Source: Archangium violaceum
GTDB taxonomy: Bacteria > Myxococcota > Myxococcia > Myxococcales > Myxococcaceae
DNA: 64,000 nucleotides
Assembly (NCBI RefSeq): GCF_016887565.1
Contig: NZ_CP069396.1
Coordinates: 7,484,001 to 7,548,000 of the forward strand
Direction of reading: 5' to 3'
Each line of letters begins with the position of its first letter. Position 1 is the stretch's first letter. A program made the translations under genes and the position numbers. Shown one piece after another: positions 42,524 to 52,135 of the stretch. The notes beneath the pieces are model-generated. The model saw only the letters and a list, made by a program, of their open reading frames with translations, was not told the origin of the DNA and made no database searches.

Positions 42524-42970
42524 ATGCTCGCTCACTCGGTCGTGAATGGAACCAGGACCTGGACCACCCCGAACGGGGAGCTGCAGCTGTGGACACCCGC
42601 TCCTCACGTCATCGTGACGAAGTTCCAGGGGACGATGTTCGACGCCCACCTCGCCCACCTCGCCATGGTGACCATCGAAGGGCTGGTCGCCTCCCAGCCG
42701 AAGATGGACATCTTCCACGACTGGGAGGGGATGGAGCTCTACGCGACCGAGGCGCGGACCCTGATGACGGATCGCGCCGTACCGCTCGCGCCCCGGATCA
42801 ACTCCCTCAGCGTGCTGTTCGGCTCGAAGGTGGTCCGGATGGGGGTGTCGATGGCCAGCCTCAAGCTGGGCGGCATCCCCCTGTACAACAGCCGAGAGGA
42901 CTTCGAGCGGGCCGTGCGACAGGCCGTGGAGTCCAAGCCGGGCACGTTCAAGCCGACCCCGCGGGAGTGA
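42524..42970 (+). CDS. Small soluble protein, possibly STAS-like
   Basis: This 148-residue protein has no signal or membrane segment. It reads WTTPNGELQLWTPAPHVIVT, then FQGTMFDAHLAHLAMVTIEG, PKMDIFHDWEGMELYATEAR, LMTDRAVPLAPRINSLSVLF, and SKVVRMGVSMASLKLGGIPL. The alternation of strands and helices, and the phrase IFHDWEGM, resemble the SpoIIAA/STAS-like fold seen in several myxobacterial small proteins, but there is no phosphoserine motif I can place. I chose ATG 42524; an earlier TTG at 42497 is in frame. It is the last gene before the convergent alpha-2-macroglobulin operon, 16 bases from the next stop. No function is assigned. Confidence 0.65.
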   Translation: MLAHSVVNGTRTWTTPNGELQLWTPAPHVIVTKFQGTMFDAHLAHLAMVTIEGLVASQPKMDIFHDWEGMELYATEARTLMTDRAVPLAPRINSLSVLFGSKVVRMGVSMASLKLGGIPLYNSREDFERAVRQAVESKPGTFKPTPRE

Positions 42971-42986
42971 GCACCCGCGAGGCGCG

Positions 42987-45218
42987 CTACCCGCCCTCCC
43001 CACCGCGTCCATAGGCCTGGTCGAGGATGCGCTCGGCGCCGAGGCCGCTCGACTTCGCCGCCTCCACGTCGAGCCCCTCTCCGTGGCCCTGGCCCCGCCC
43101 CTCGAACGAGACCTGACCGTCCTCGAAGACGGCGGTGCGCGGGCAGGAGGGCAGCTTCAGCGCGGAACGCAACACCTCGCAGGGTTGGGACTCCGCGGCG
43201 TCGAACACGGCGCCGTCCTCGCGCTTCGTGCGCACGTAGTGCACGCGTCCGTCCGCGAAGCGCACCGACGTCACCCCGCGACCCAGCAGGGACTCCACCC
43301 GCGAGCGCGGGCGCGACTCACGCCACGGCGCCTGTCCTCCCTGTGAGAACGGCAGCCACTGGCTCCAGCGGAGCGGCGGCGCTCGGAGCGCCCGCTCCTC
43401 CTCGGGCCGCACACGCACGGTCCCGAGGAAGGCCTGGCAGTGCGTCGTATCGCAGACCGGACGGCCCGGATGCCTGCTGCCCGCGTGCCGCTCGTTGTGC
43501 GCCACCACGCGCGCGAGCGCCACCCTCGCCTCTCCCTGAAGAGATGCGTCCTCCGCCGCCACGACTCCCGCCGTGTATTGCAGGCGTGTGGTGCGGAAGA
43601 CGAAGTCCGAGCCTCGCCGCGCCTTGAGGGCATTCGGACTGGTGGGGACTCCCGCGGGCGGCTTGTAGGGAGGCGGACGGGACTCCGTGAAGATGCCGGC
43701 ATAGTCGCGGCCGGCCGGGGCGTCGGGGAAGCGCACCCGCCAGGGGCTCCCCAGGCACACCGCCGCTCCCTTCGACACGAGCGGCGCCAGCTTCGCGAAG
43801 CCCTCGGGAATCGCTCGCGGCGAGCCTCCTTCCAGGGAGAACCCGGCTCCCTGACACCGCGCCTCGAGACTCTCCGGCGGCACCAGTCCCAGCACCTGCA
43901 CCCGCGCGGCCTCCAGTCCGCTCCGCTTCTTCCGGACCTTCGCCAACACCTCGGGCACCTCGTCCGCGAAGGCGCGCGGCATCTTCCCCGGCCTCGCCAC
44001 CACCGCCACCAGGTCCTCGTCCACCGCGACGATCCACCCGAGCCTCGGCCGGCTGTCCGCGTCCCGCACCGTGCCCGTCTTCGTCGCCACGCCCGCGTAG
44101 TCCTTCGACGCCGGCAGCTCCGACAGCGTCCCGCGCGCGGCGTTGTCAGCCATCACCGCCAGGACATCGGGCCTCGCCTCGGCCAGCAGCCGGTACGCCT
44201 GGGCCAGCCCCCACGGGGAGAGGCGCAGCGTGGCTCGCAGCCCGATGGCGTCCGCCATGTCCAGGGGCTGGCTGGACAGGCCCACCGCGGCCAGCACCGC
44301 GCCCCAGGGACCGAAGGCCCTCGGTGCGCTCCCCTGCCCCTCCCAGTCCAGGAAGTACCCGTTGCACGAGCGCAGCAGCGCCGTCCTCACATCCACCTTC
44401 CCGGGCAACCGCTCGCCACAGACCCACTCCGCGACTTCCGCTCGCGAGGAGAGCACCGGCGGTGGCGTGGCGCTCCCCGCCACCACGAAGGGCTTCAACG
44501 TCGAGCCGTACGGCATGGCCCGCTTGATGTCGCCCTCGGCGAACAGCACCTCGCCCGAGTGGCGGCTGAGCACCACCGTGGCACTGGCCGCCGCCTCCAC
44601 CGCCACGCCCACCAGCTCGTCCACGGACAGCGGCACCGCCCAGCGTGCCCCGTCCTGGCACTGCCTCAACCGGCGCGTGAGGGCCTTCGGAAAGCCCGCG
44701 TCCTCGTTCAGCACGCGCGCCAGCGCCCGCCGGGCCCGAGGCGTGTCCACGTCCGGGTTGCGCACCAGTTCCACCGAGGCGTTCGTCAGGGACTGGTAGG
44801 GCGCCTCCCGCCACTCGGCCAGCTCACCGCTCACCGCGAGCGAGAAGGCCTCGTGGAACAGCCGGTCCTCCGCCGAGGCCGGACATGCCCACCACAGCAG
44901 TTGGTGCGCCAGCTCGTGCCGGAGCGCCACGAGCAGCCGCGCATCCAGCACTCCGGGCGAGCCCTGCCGCAGCTCCACCACGCCCGGCCGGCCCTGCCCG
45001 TTGCGCGAGGGCAGAATCGCCTCGCCCCGCTGCAGGGAGATGTTCCCCGGTGCCCCGCCAGGCACGCCACCGGCCTCGGCCACGTAGCGCGCCTCCAGCT
45101 CCTTCCACGCGGCCTCGGCCTCGGAGCGCAGCCGAGACTCCGGCGTCACGTCTCCCCTCGTGAGGAAGACGGGGGTGGCCGCCAGCATGGCGACCGTCAC
45201 GGCGGCCCACCCCATCAC
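42987..45218 (-). CDS. YfaQ-like secreted protein: peptidase-, transpeptidase- and SpoIID-like parts
   Basis: This 743-residue exported protein has a signal at about 1-20 (VTVAMLAATPVFLTRG). Three parts can be read. Residues 95-130 hold HELAHQLL and then FHEAF (HExxH with Glu 18 residues later), a gluzincin-type zinc site. Residues about 200-400 are a penicillin-binding-protein-like transpeptidase with Ser239-x-x-Lys242 (GSTLKPF), SCN (284-286) and KTGT (380-383). The C-terminus carries a SpoIID-like domain (EARVALARVVAHNERHAGSR, then GRGQGHGEGLDVEAA). It occupies the place of E. coli YfaQ (DUF2300), next to the A2M gene, and the family often pairs a PBP with A2M. The start ATG 45218 lies 4 bases after the A2M stop. 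This combination is uncommon to me. Confidence 0.8.
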   Translation of the reverse strand: MMGWAAVTVAMLAATPVFLTRGDVTPESRLRSEAEAAWKELEARYVAEAGGVPGGAPGNISLQRGEAILPSRNGQGRPGVVELRQGSPGVLDARLLVALRHELAHQLLWWACPASAEDRLFHEAFSLAVSGELAEWREAPYQSLTNASVELVRNPDVDTPRARRALARVLNEDAGFPKALTRRLRQCQDGARWAVPLSVDELVGVAVEAAASATVVLSRHSGEVLFAEGDIKRAMPYGSTLKPFVVAGSATPPPVLSSRAEVAEWVCGERLPGKVDVRTALLRSCNGYFLDWEGQGSAPRAFGPWGAVLAAVGLSSQPLDMADAIGLRATLRLSPWGLAQAYRLLAEARPDVLAVMADNAARGTLSELPASKDYAGVATKTGTVRDADSRPRLGWIVAVDEDLVAVVARPGKMPRAFADEVPEVLAKVRKKRSGLEAARVQVLGLVPPESLEARCQGAGFSLEGGSPRAIPEGFAKLAPLVSKGAAVCLGSPWRVRFPDAPAGRDYAGIFTESRPPPYKPPAGVPTSPNALKARRGSDFVFRTTRLQYTAGVVAAEDASLQGEARVALARVVAHNERHAGSRHPGRPVCDTTHCQAFLGTVRVRPEEERALRAPPLRWSQWLPFSQGGQAPWRESRPRSRVESLLGRGVTSVRFADGRVHYVRTKREDGAVFDAAESQPCEVLRSALKLPSCPRTAVFEDGQVSFEGRGQGHGEGLDVEAAKSSGLGAERILDQAYGRGGEGG

Positions 45219-45222
45219 GGCC

Positions 45223-48200
45223 TCACCACTCGCTCTTGCCGACGTCGCCCGAGGTGCGCTGGGACGGCGCCACCTTCAGCACGTCCGAGCCCGTGCGGCC
45301 CCGGATGCTCGTCACGTACATGTCCTCGATGAAGGCCGGCGGCGCGGAGAAGCTGCCCGCGAACTGCGCCCGCATCACGTAGCCCACCGTGCGCGGACTG
45401 TCGCTCCACCACGTCGGCTCCTCGAAGAAGAACGTGGCCCGCTCGGGGCTCAGCGAGCGCCGCTTGAGGGACTCGGGTGCCAGCGGCAGCGAGTGCGGTG
45501 GACCGCGGAACTCCTTGTCCTCCACCAGCGGCACGAAGCCCGCCGGCACCGCGTCCTCCAGCACGTAGTACGCCGAGCGCACCCGGTTCTCCCCGCGCGC
45601 GTCCAGCGTCAGCTCCACGTACACCTCCTCGCCCTGGCTGACGCTGTCGCCCGGGTTCAGCTGCACCCGGCCGCCCTCGCGCAGCACGTAGTAGGCGCGC
45701 CGCAGGCTCATGCCCTGCTCCACGGGCTTCACGTCCGCCAGCGGCGTGGCCGCGACGGCCCGGAGTGTCGCCACGCCCTCGAAGCCCGCCACGTCCACCG
45801 TGCGGGTCCCCGGCTCCAGCGTGGCCACCAGGCCCATGCCCCGTGGCGAGAAGCGCACCTGCCCCTTCGCGCCCTTCACCTCCGGCGGCGCCAGCTTGCG
45901 GAACTCCTTCGCGTCGCGCTCGATGAGCCACAGCGAGTGCAGCAGCGCCGTGCTCCGATCGAAGGTGGACAGCCCCGGCTCGCTGAGCGCCTCCAGCAAC
46001 CGCCGGCGCGCCTTGCTCACGTCCATCTTCCCGAAGGACGCCGCGTGACCCAGGATGGCGGTGAGGCCCACCTGGCGCAGCGGGTAGCGCCACATCGCCT
46101 CGCTCGGCGCGGGCATGTTGGCCAGCGTGACGAAGCCCTCGTTGCTCTGCGCCACCAGCTCGTCGATGCGGCCCTTCAGCGCGGGCTCCTTCATCACCCC
46201 GGCCTTCTCGGCGGCCAGCACCGACAGCGCCAGCGGGTACAGGTCTCCCGGCGAGGCCCGCTCCACCAGCGCGCGCACCCGGGCCGCCTGACGCTCGCCG
46301 TCCAGCCGCGCCAGCACATAGGCCCGCGTGGCGTCCCACTCGAAGGGCATCTCCCCCTGGGCCTCCAGCCAGCGCATGCTCTCGGTGATGCGCGGGTCGT
46401 TGCGATCCACCAGCCCCGCCTCCACCGCGTACGCCAGCCCGTCCAGGGCGATCAGCGTCATGGGCACGTCCGCCTGGCTGTAGCCGCTGAACCAGGTGAA
46501 GCCGCCGCCCTTCACGGACATCTCGAGGATGCGGGCCGTGCCCTGCACCGCGCGGCTGCGCGCCTCGGCCAGCAGCCCCTGGCTGTCCGTGTCGAGCGAC
46601 TCCAGCGAGCCCGACTTCTTCAGCGTCTGGTACAGCGCCACGTTGGGCACCGTGGTGGACACCAGCTGCTCCAGGCACCCGTACGGGTACGTCAGCAGCT
46701 CTCGTACGTTGGAGAGCGCCGCATCCACCAGCGACGGCTGCAGCACCAGCTCCACGTCGGAGACGGTCGCGCTCGGGGCCGCGGGCAGGGACAGCTCGCC
46801 GCCGCCCCACTGCGACACCTTCACCGGATCCGCCAGCACCGCCGGCCGTACCGCCACCGTGCGCCTGTCGCGCAGCGGCTCCTTGCCTCCCATCACCTCC
46901 ACCGCCAGCTCGGCCGAGCCGGAGCGCTGGGCCTTCAGGGTGATGGGCAGCACCTGCTCACTCCCCTTGCCCAGCTCCACCTTCTGATTCGCCTCGGCGG
47001 GCTCGAGCACCCCCGCCGCCGCGAGCCGCACGTCCAGCAACTGGCTGCCCTTGGCCGCCTCACCGGCCGACAGGCGCACCGACGCGAGCGCCTCGTCCCC
47101 CTGGCGGAGGAACTGCGGCAGCGCGGCGTACAGGTTGAGCCCACCGCGCGTGGCGAACTCGGCGGTGGACTCGCCGAAGCGGCCCGAGGTGTCCGCCGCC
47201 ACGCTCGTCACCACCCAGAGCGTCTGGTTGGCCGGCAGCTTGAAGCGCACCGTGGCCCGCCCGTCCCGGTCCGTCACCACGTTGGGGCTCCAGTACGCGG
47301 TGTCGCGCTCCAGGTCCTTCGCCTGCCGCGTGGGCGGCTTGATGGAGGCGAAGGCATGGTCCGGCAGCCCCGCCATCTTCCGCGCGAGCGCCTCGCCATA
47401 GCCGTAGCCCTGGAACTCGGAGGAGAAGAAGGTGGCCACGTTGTCGCGGCCCGGCGGGTAGAAGAAGTCCAGCACCTTGGGGCGGAACTCGCTCTGGATG
47501 GCGTAGACGGCCTTGTCCACCACGCCCACCGACAGCTGCGCCACCACGCCCTGGCCCTCGTGGTCCGTCACCCGGACGTCGATGACCTGCTCGGTGAGCG
47601 GCGTGGCCTCGGCGCGCCGGGGCTGCAGCGTCACGGTGAGGGTGCGCTCGGCGGGGATGATGCGGAAGCCCACCATGCGCTCCTCCCAGCGGCCCTCGGC
47701 CGTCGGGTACGCCACCGACGCGTACACCGCGCTGCCGAAGCGCTTCTCCACCTCGAAGGAGTGCACCAGCGTGCGGCCCTTCAGCTCCACCAGCTGCGTG
47801 CCGTACACCCCCGAGCCGGAGAGCGTCACCCACACCGGGCCCGCATCCGCGCCACCCGGGCCCCAGCTGTCCGGAAGCAGCGCCACCAGCTGCGCCGAGT
47901 CCCCCGGCGCCAGCGTGCCGGAGAGCGACGCCAGCGTGAGGTTGGGCACCCGGGCCACCGGCTCGTCGGCGTCGCCGATGACGAGCGTCTGGTCCTCGCC
48001 CGTCCAGGCCTGTCCGTTCTTGTCCTTCACCGTGACGCGAGCCACCACCGCGCCCACGTCCGAGGTGGGCACCTTCTCGCGGTGCACGCCATCCGCGCCC
48101 GTGGTGAAGCTCCGCTTGCCCAGGCTCTTCTCGGCGCCATCGGCCTTGCGCAGCACGAACTCCACCTCGCCCGGCGTGGCCCCGTAGGGCTTGCCGCCCA

Positions 48201-49941
48201 GCGTGGTGGCGCGGATGCTCAGCGTCGCCTCGGAGCCCTTCTTCACCACCGCCGCCGAGTAGCGCGTGGCCCCCAGCACCTCCACCTTGGACAGGAAGAA
48301 GGCGGCGCTCGCGTTGGCGAACGTCTGCTGGTCATCCCGCGCGCGCACGGTGAGCGTGTAGCGGTACGGCAGGCGCTCCTCGCCCGGCTTGAGCGCGGGC
48401 ACGGGAATCTCGAGCTCCGCCTCGCCATTGGCGTCGAAGGTCGCGGCGCTCGCCCAGGGATCCTCCTCCACCCCGCGCTGGGCCACCGTGGAGAACAAGC
48501 GCTCGGGGACGCTCAGCTTGCCCTCCGTGGTGGACGCCGAGCCGTACGTCACCGCGCTCCCCTGCCCGCCCAGGCCCGCGTCATCCACCCAGGCCGGAGC
48601 GTCCAGCAGCGTGCGGTAGAGGAACACCTCGTACTTCGCGCCCGCGGGCACTCCGCCCGCGTACCGGCGCGCCCGCACCGTGGCCCGCACCGTCTCGCCC
48701 GGCACCACCGTCTCCTTCTCCGGCTGCAGTTCCAGGTAGAAGGTGGGCTTCACGTAGTCCTGCACGCGCGCCTCGCCCTGGTGCGGCTGCGAGTCCAGCT
48801 CGGCCATCACGCGCAGCACGCCGGTGCCCAGGTCCGTCGGCACCGACATGTTTCCAGAGAAGCTGCCGAACTCGTCCACCCGCGCGCGCGTCTGCACCTC
48901 GCGGCCCTCGGCCGAGACGAGCTTCACCGCCACCTCGCGCCGGCGCGGCGTGAAGAGGCGCGCGAGGAAGCTGTCCGGCTGGCGCACCAGGCCGCGGAAC
49001 TTCACCTCGTCGCCCGGCTTGTAGATGGGCCTGTCGCTGTAGATGAACACGTCGGGCGCCACCGCCAGCGACGAGTAGAAGTCCGTGTCCACGATGGCGG
49101 TGTCCCCGCCCACCGTGGCCGTGGCGATGAGGCGCGGCTCCTGGACGGCCAGTGTCACCTCGCCCTTGTCATCCGTGGTGCCGGCCGGACCCTTGCCCGA
49201 GGCCAGATACACCTGCACCTGGGCGCCCGGGCGCGGCTTCTGATCCCTCCCCGCCACGCGCACCAGCACCTGCCCATCCGTCTGCTTGAGCTGCACGGTC
49301 AGGTCGGTGACGACGAGCACCACCTGCCCCTCCACGCGGCCCTGGACGAGTTGGAGGATGTACATGCCGACGGGCAGCGGCGGGAGCGTCACGCGGCGCT
49401 CCTCGTAACCGCTCGAGTAATAGGAGGTGTCGAAGCCCGGGACGCTGAACTCGCGATCGGAGCCACCGAGGTCCAGGTTCAGCCACTGGCTGCGCACCAC
49501 GGTGAAACCGGGAGGTACGCCCACGAGCTTCTCGGGACCCTCGGACACGCGGGCCAGCGGGCGGCCCGGAGGCGGAGGCGGACGCGAGGGCAGACCCGGC
49601 GCCACGGCCTTGCGGAAGTCCTCGTTGAGGGCGAACAGCAGGAACGAGCCCGGCGAGTGCGCGGCGTTGAGGCCGCGGCTGAGCGCGTTGCCGGGGTTCG
49701 CCGTGGTGGGGGGCTGCTGCCAGGCGCGCCGGATATCCCCCTGCGCGCGGATGAAGGAGTCGACGTCCGCGGGCTCGAGCACCCGCAGCTCGACGGGCCC
49801 CTTGCTCTCGAAGGCCACGTCCACGGCCACGGGCTCGCCGCTGCCGTAGGCACGGGGGACGGTGATGTAGAGCGGCTTGGCCGCCGCCACGCTGGCGGAC
49901 ACCAGCGCGGCCAGTACCGCGATGCGAGCGGAGTACCTCAT
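45223..49941 (-). CDS. Bacterial alpha-2-macroglobulin (YfaS-like)
   Basis: This 1572-residue protein traps proteases in the periplasm. The signal peptide is RIAVLAALVSASVAAAKP (no lipobox, unlike YfhM-type A2M). A series of macroglobulin beta domains (MG1 onward) includes PLYITVPRAYGSGEPVAVDV, SDRPIYKPGDEVKFRGLVRQ (the YKPGDxV motif) and RARVDEFGSFSGNMSVPTD. The bait-like stretch follows. The thioester site is YPYGCLEQ with Cys1089, so the thioester should form. The alpha-helical thioester domain and the receptor-binding-like end (PAGFVPLVEDKEFRGP, SDSPRTVGYVMRAQF) complete the protein. Length fits E. coli YfaS (1534). The gene overlaps the upstream gene by 4 bases and is followed by the YfaQ-like gene. 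Confidence 0.95.
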   Translation of the reverse strand: MRYSARIAVLAALVSASVAAAKPLYITVPRAYGSGEPVAVDVAFESKGPVELRVLEPADVDSFIRAQGDIRRAWQQPPTTANPGNALSRGLNAAHSPGSFLLFALNEDFRKAVAPGLPSRPPPPPGRPLARVSEGPEKLVGVPPGFTVVRSQWLNLDLGGSDREFSVPGFDTSYYSSGYEERRVTLPPLPVGMYILQLVQGRVEGQVVLVVTDLTVQLKQTDGQVLVRVAGRDQKPRPGAQVQVYLASGKGPAGTTDDKGEVTLAVQEPRLIATATVGGDTAIVDTDFYSSLAVAPDVFIYSDRPIYKPGDEVKFRGLVRQPDSFLARLFTPRRREVAVKLVSAEGREVQTRARVDEFGSFSGNMSVPTDLGTGVLRVMAELDSQPHQGEARVQDYVKPTFYLELQPEKETVVPGETVRATVRARRYAGGVPAGAKYEVFLYRTLLDAPAWVDDAGLGGQGSAVTYGSASTTEGKLSVPERLFSTVAQRGVEEDPWASAATFDANGEAELEIPVPALKPGEERLPYRYTLTVRARDDQQTFANASAAFFLSKVEVLGATRYSAAVVKKGSEATLSIRATTLGGKPYGATPGEVEFVLRKADGAEKSLGKRSFTTGADGVHREKVPTSDVGAVVARVTVKDKNGQAWTGEDQTLVIGDADEPVARVPNLTLASLSGTLAPGDSAQLVALLPDSWGPGGADAGPVWVTLSGSGVYGTQLVELKGRTLVHSFEVEKRFGSAVYASVAYPTAEGRWEERMVGFRIIPAERTLTVTLQPRRAEATPLTEQVIDVRVTDHEGQGVVAQLSVGVVDKAVYAIQSEFRPKVLDFFYPPGRDNVATFFSSEFQGYGYGEALARKMAGLPDHAFASIKPPTRQAKDLERDTAYWSPNVVTDRDGRATVRFKLPANQTLWVVTSVAADTSGRFGESTAEFATRGGLNLYAALPQFLRQGDEALASVRLSAGEAAKGSQLLDVRLAAAGVLEPAEANQKVELGKGSEQVLPITLKAQRSGSAELAVEVMGGKEPLRDRRTVAVRPAVLADPVKVSQWGGGELSLPAAPSATVSDVELVLQPSLVDAALSNVRELLTYPYGCLEQLVSTTVPNVALYQTLKKSGSLESLDTDSQGLLAEARSRAVQGTARILEMSVKGGGFTWFSGYSQADVPMTLIALDGLAYAVEAGLVDRNDPRITESMRWLEAQGEMPFEWDATRAYVLARLDGERQAARVRALVERASPGDLYPLALSVLAAEKAGVMKEPALKGRIDELVAQSNEGFVTLANMPAPSEAMWRYPLRQVGLTAILGHAASFGKMDVSKARRRLLEALSEPGLSTFDRSTALLHSLWLIERDAKEFRKLAPPEVKGAKGQVRFSPRGMGLVATLEPGTRTVDVAGFEGVATLRAVAATPLADVKPVEQGMSLRRAYYVLREGGRVQLNPGDSVSQGEEVYVELTLDARGENRVRSAYYVLEDAVPAGFVPLVEDKEFRGPPHSLPLAPESLKRRSLSPERATFFFEEPTWWSDSPRTVGYVMRAQFAGSFSAPPAFIEDMYVTSIRGRTGSDVLKVAPSQRTSGDVGKSEW

Positions 49942-51545
49942 GAACCAAACCCTCCCGGAACCAGCTTGTCGCCATCCACCGTGCCGCGCAGGCCGATGTA
50001 CGGCAGCGTCTCCAATTCACGCCGTGCGGCTTCGATCTCCGGCGGGGCCGCGTTCGGCCGCGGCTTCTGCGAATCCGTCTGCTGCTGCGACCAGTACCCA
50101 TCCGCCATCAACGTCCCGAGCAGCCGCCCGGTGTTGACGCCGAAGGACACCGAGCCCTGTGCGCGCAACCCCTGCACCACCGGGGCCGCCGCGTTGAGCA
50201 TGTTGGGACCCTGGCCCTCGCACGCCCGGCGCACCCGCGTGAGCACGTCCGGGCTGGAGGCCAGCACGTGGTGGCCGCACAGCGTCGCGGTCTCCATCTT
50301 GTTGGGCCCGGAGAAGAGCTGTCCGAGCGCCTCGGCGTCCTCGGGCTGGCCCCACAACAGGGCCACCTCGGAGGGCAGGTTCGCATCGCCCCGAGGCGTC
50401 CACACCATCGCCACCTGGCGCGTGCGCAGGGCCCCCACGCCACCCTTGCCAGACCAGAAGGCCTTGAGGGTGTTCTGATCCAACTTCTCGGGCAGCTTGA
50501 GCTGGAGCGCGAGCAACACCGGCGTCTCCGCGGGGACGAGCTTCAGCAGCGACTCGGAGAACGGCGCGCTGTCCAACCGGGGCTCGTCCGCGACGGGCCC
50601 GGAGATGCCACGGCCCACCAGCCGGTTGCCCTCGACGGCGAACTGCAACCGGATGCCATTGGCCACGCCCACCACGTGCGTGAGCAGCTGCATCTCACGG
50701 CCGAGCGGCTCGGGAGCGAAGCCCAGCTCCACGTCCACGTTCTGCGGCGCCTCGAGCTCCAGGTGCGGCTCGCACAGGCCCTGGAGCACCACCGCCGGGT
50801 GCCGGGCGAACACCATCCGGTCGTCCGTGCGCGCGGCCCACAGCCCCTGCTCGGCCACGAGCCAGCGCTCCAGCTTGAAGCCACCCGAGGGCACCTCGGC
50901 CTCCCCACCCGGGCAGGAGTCGGCCGTCATCTCGGCCCGGCGCACCACGCCGTGCATCGACTCGAAGGCCGCCACGGCGGCGTTGCCGGGCTCGGGGATG
51001 ATGATGGCGGGAGTGCCCGCGCGGGTCTCACCGGAGAACCACACCACGCGGAACGGCGCGGCCAGGAGCTGCCCGGCCATGACGTCGAACACGGCGCCCT
51101 TGAAGGAGGCGCCCAGTTCCTCGCCCCGGGTGTCGAGGAACGCGGCCCAACCGCCCACGAAGCCCTTGCCGAGCGGCTTCTGGAGCTCGTCCTTCAACCA
51201 CGCGTTGCCGGTGAGCGCCTCGCGCACCTTGCCCGGCGAGTAGACGTCCACCCAGAAGGCCGGGGCGACGGGCTCGGTGGGCACCTCCATCTTCGTCGGC
51301 TTGTCGGGCGCGGGAGGAAGGGCCTGCAGGACGGAGCCCGTGGACGAGCCCGTTCCACCGGACACGGTGGGGCCCGTGGTGGCTGGACCCGACGAGGGCC
51401 CCGAGCGGCGGCCGATGAGGTAGGCACCCGCGGCCACCGCGACGAGCACGGCGACGCCCACGCCCACGAGGACGGCCCGGGGAGGTCCGCCCCGGGGAGG
51501 CGGTGCCGGGGGCGGAGCGCCCGGCGGAGACGAGGGAGGGTTCAT
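49938..51545 (-). CDS. YfaA-like (DUF2138) membrane protein
   Basis: This 535-residue protein has a Pro-rich cytoplasmic start (SSPPGAPPPAPPPRGGPPR), one membrane span near 25-45 (AVLVGVGVAVLVAVAAGAYL) and a large outer domain. The latter contains PAFWVDVYSPGKVREALTGN, KPLGKGFVGGWAAFLDTRGE and TSLPSEVALLWG-like beta/alpha patterns. E. coli yfaA (DUF2138, 562 residues) sits in the same operon as the A2M gene, and length and position agree. Direct motif evidence for DUF2138 is only moderate. ATG 51545 has AAGGAG upstream, and overlaps the preceding gene by 4 bases (ATGA); the 3' end overlaps the A2M start likewise. A role in holding or chaperoning the A2M complex is inferred. Confidence 0.68.
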   Translation of the reverse strand: MNPPSSPPGAPPPAPPPRGGPPRAVLVGVGVAVLVAVAAGAYLIGRRSGPSSGPATTGPTVSGGTGSSTGSVLQALPPAPDKPTKMEVPTEPVAPAFWVDVYSPGKVREALTGNAWLKDELQKPLGKGFVGGWAAFLDTRGEELGASFKGAVFDVMAGQLLAAPFRVVWFSGETRAGTPAIIIPEPGNAAVAAFESMHGVVRRAEMTADSCPGGEAEVPSGGFKLERWLVAEQGLWAARTDDRMVFARHPAVVLQGLCEPHLELEAPQNVDVELGFAPEPLGREMQLLTHVVGVANGIRLQFAVEGNRLVGRGISGPVADEPRLDSAPFSESLLKLVPAETPVLLALQLKLPEKLDQNTLKAFWSGKGGVGALRTRQVAMVWTPRGDANLPSEVALLWGQPEDAEALGQLFSGPNKMETATLCGHHVLASSPDVLTRVRRACEGQGPNMLNAAAPVVQGLRAQGSVSFGVNTGRLLGTLMADGYWSQQQTDSQKPRPNAAPPEIEAARRELETLPYIGLRGTVDGDKLVPGGFGS

Positions 51546-52120
51546 CGCATCCACTCCTTGAAGCGGAAGAAGCCGAGGAAGGCGGTGTTCTGGGGCACCG
51601 GGCGCCACTCCAGGGGCGCCTCGGTGACGAGCGACTGGAGGACGCCGGTACGGACCGAGGCCCCCTTGTCGCCCGGGTGGTAGACGACGCGCGTGGGGGC
51701 ATGCGCCTTGTCCTCCGGGCGCACCACGAGCATCAGGTGGAAGATGGGGCCCGAGTCCCGCTCCAGCCGGAAGGCGACGAGGTCTCCGGTGCGAAGCGAC
51801 TCGCGCGTGGCCTCGTCGCGGCCGAGCGGCGCGAAGCTGTGCGTGAGGAGCGTCTCGGCATCGGCGAAGTCGCCGGGCTGGCCCTTGTCATCGCGCCACA
51901 GGGGCGAGTCGAGCCGCTGGGGCTGGAAGCGCCGGTACGCGGCGCGGAAGACGAAGCGCACCAGGCCGGCGCAGTCGCGCTGGGCGGGGTTCCACTGGGA
52001 ATCCATCCGGCGCACCTGGGCGAGCGCCACCTGGGCCACCTCGCGCCGGAGCAGCACGTCGAGGGGCTCGGGAGCGGGCGAGGCCGCCTGGAGCGACAGG
52101 AGCAGGAGCAGCAGGGGCAT
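51542..52120 (-). CDS. YfaT-like (DUF1175) secreted protein
   Basis: This 192-residue exported protein has signal MPLLLLLLSLQAASPAPEP. The body carries DCAGLVRFVFRAAYR (a Cys that could be a nucleophile), GQPGDFADAETLLTHSF, LRTGDLVAFRLERDSGPIFH, LMLVVRPEDK and VVYHPGDKGASV. This Cys/His arrangement resembles NlpC/P60-like peptidases (DCAGLV, then GDLVAF, then YHPG), which fits DUF1175. Its E. coli counterpart YfaT lies next to yfaS. It may act on cell-wall peptides, but that is inference. The start lies 15 bases from the stop of the DUF2135 gene; the end overlaps the YfaA-like gene by 4 bases. Confidence 0.83.
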   Translation of the reverse strand: MPLLLLLLSLQAASPAPEPLDVLLRREVAQVALAQVRRMDSQWNPAQRDCAGLVRFVFRAAYRRFQPQRLDSPLWRDDKGQPGDFADAETLLTHSFAPLGRDEATRESLRTGDLVAFRLERDSGPIFHLMLVVRPEDKAHAPTRVVYHPGDKGASVRTGVLQSLVTEAPLEWRPVPQNTAFLGFFRFKEWMR

Positions 52121-52135
52121 GACGTCGAGGGAGCC

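Noticed and set aside
45160-50478. A very long open frame on the plus strand across the A2M gene
   Set aside because: It is antisense to the A2M gene and Arg/His/Leu-rich without any domain; GC-rich third positions create such frames.
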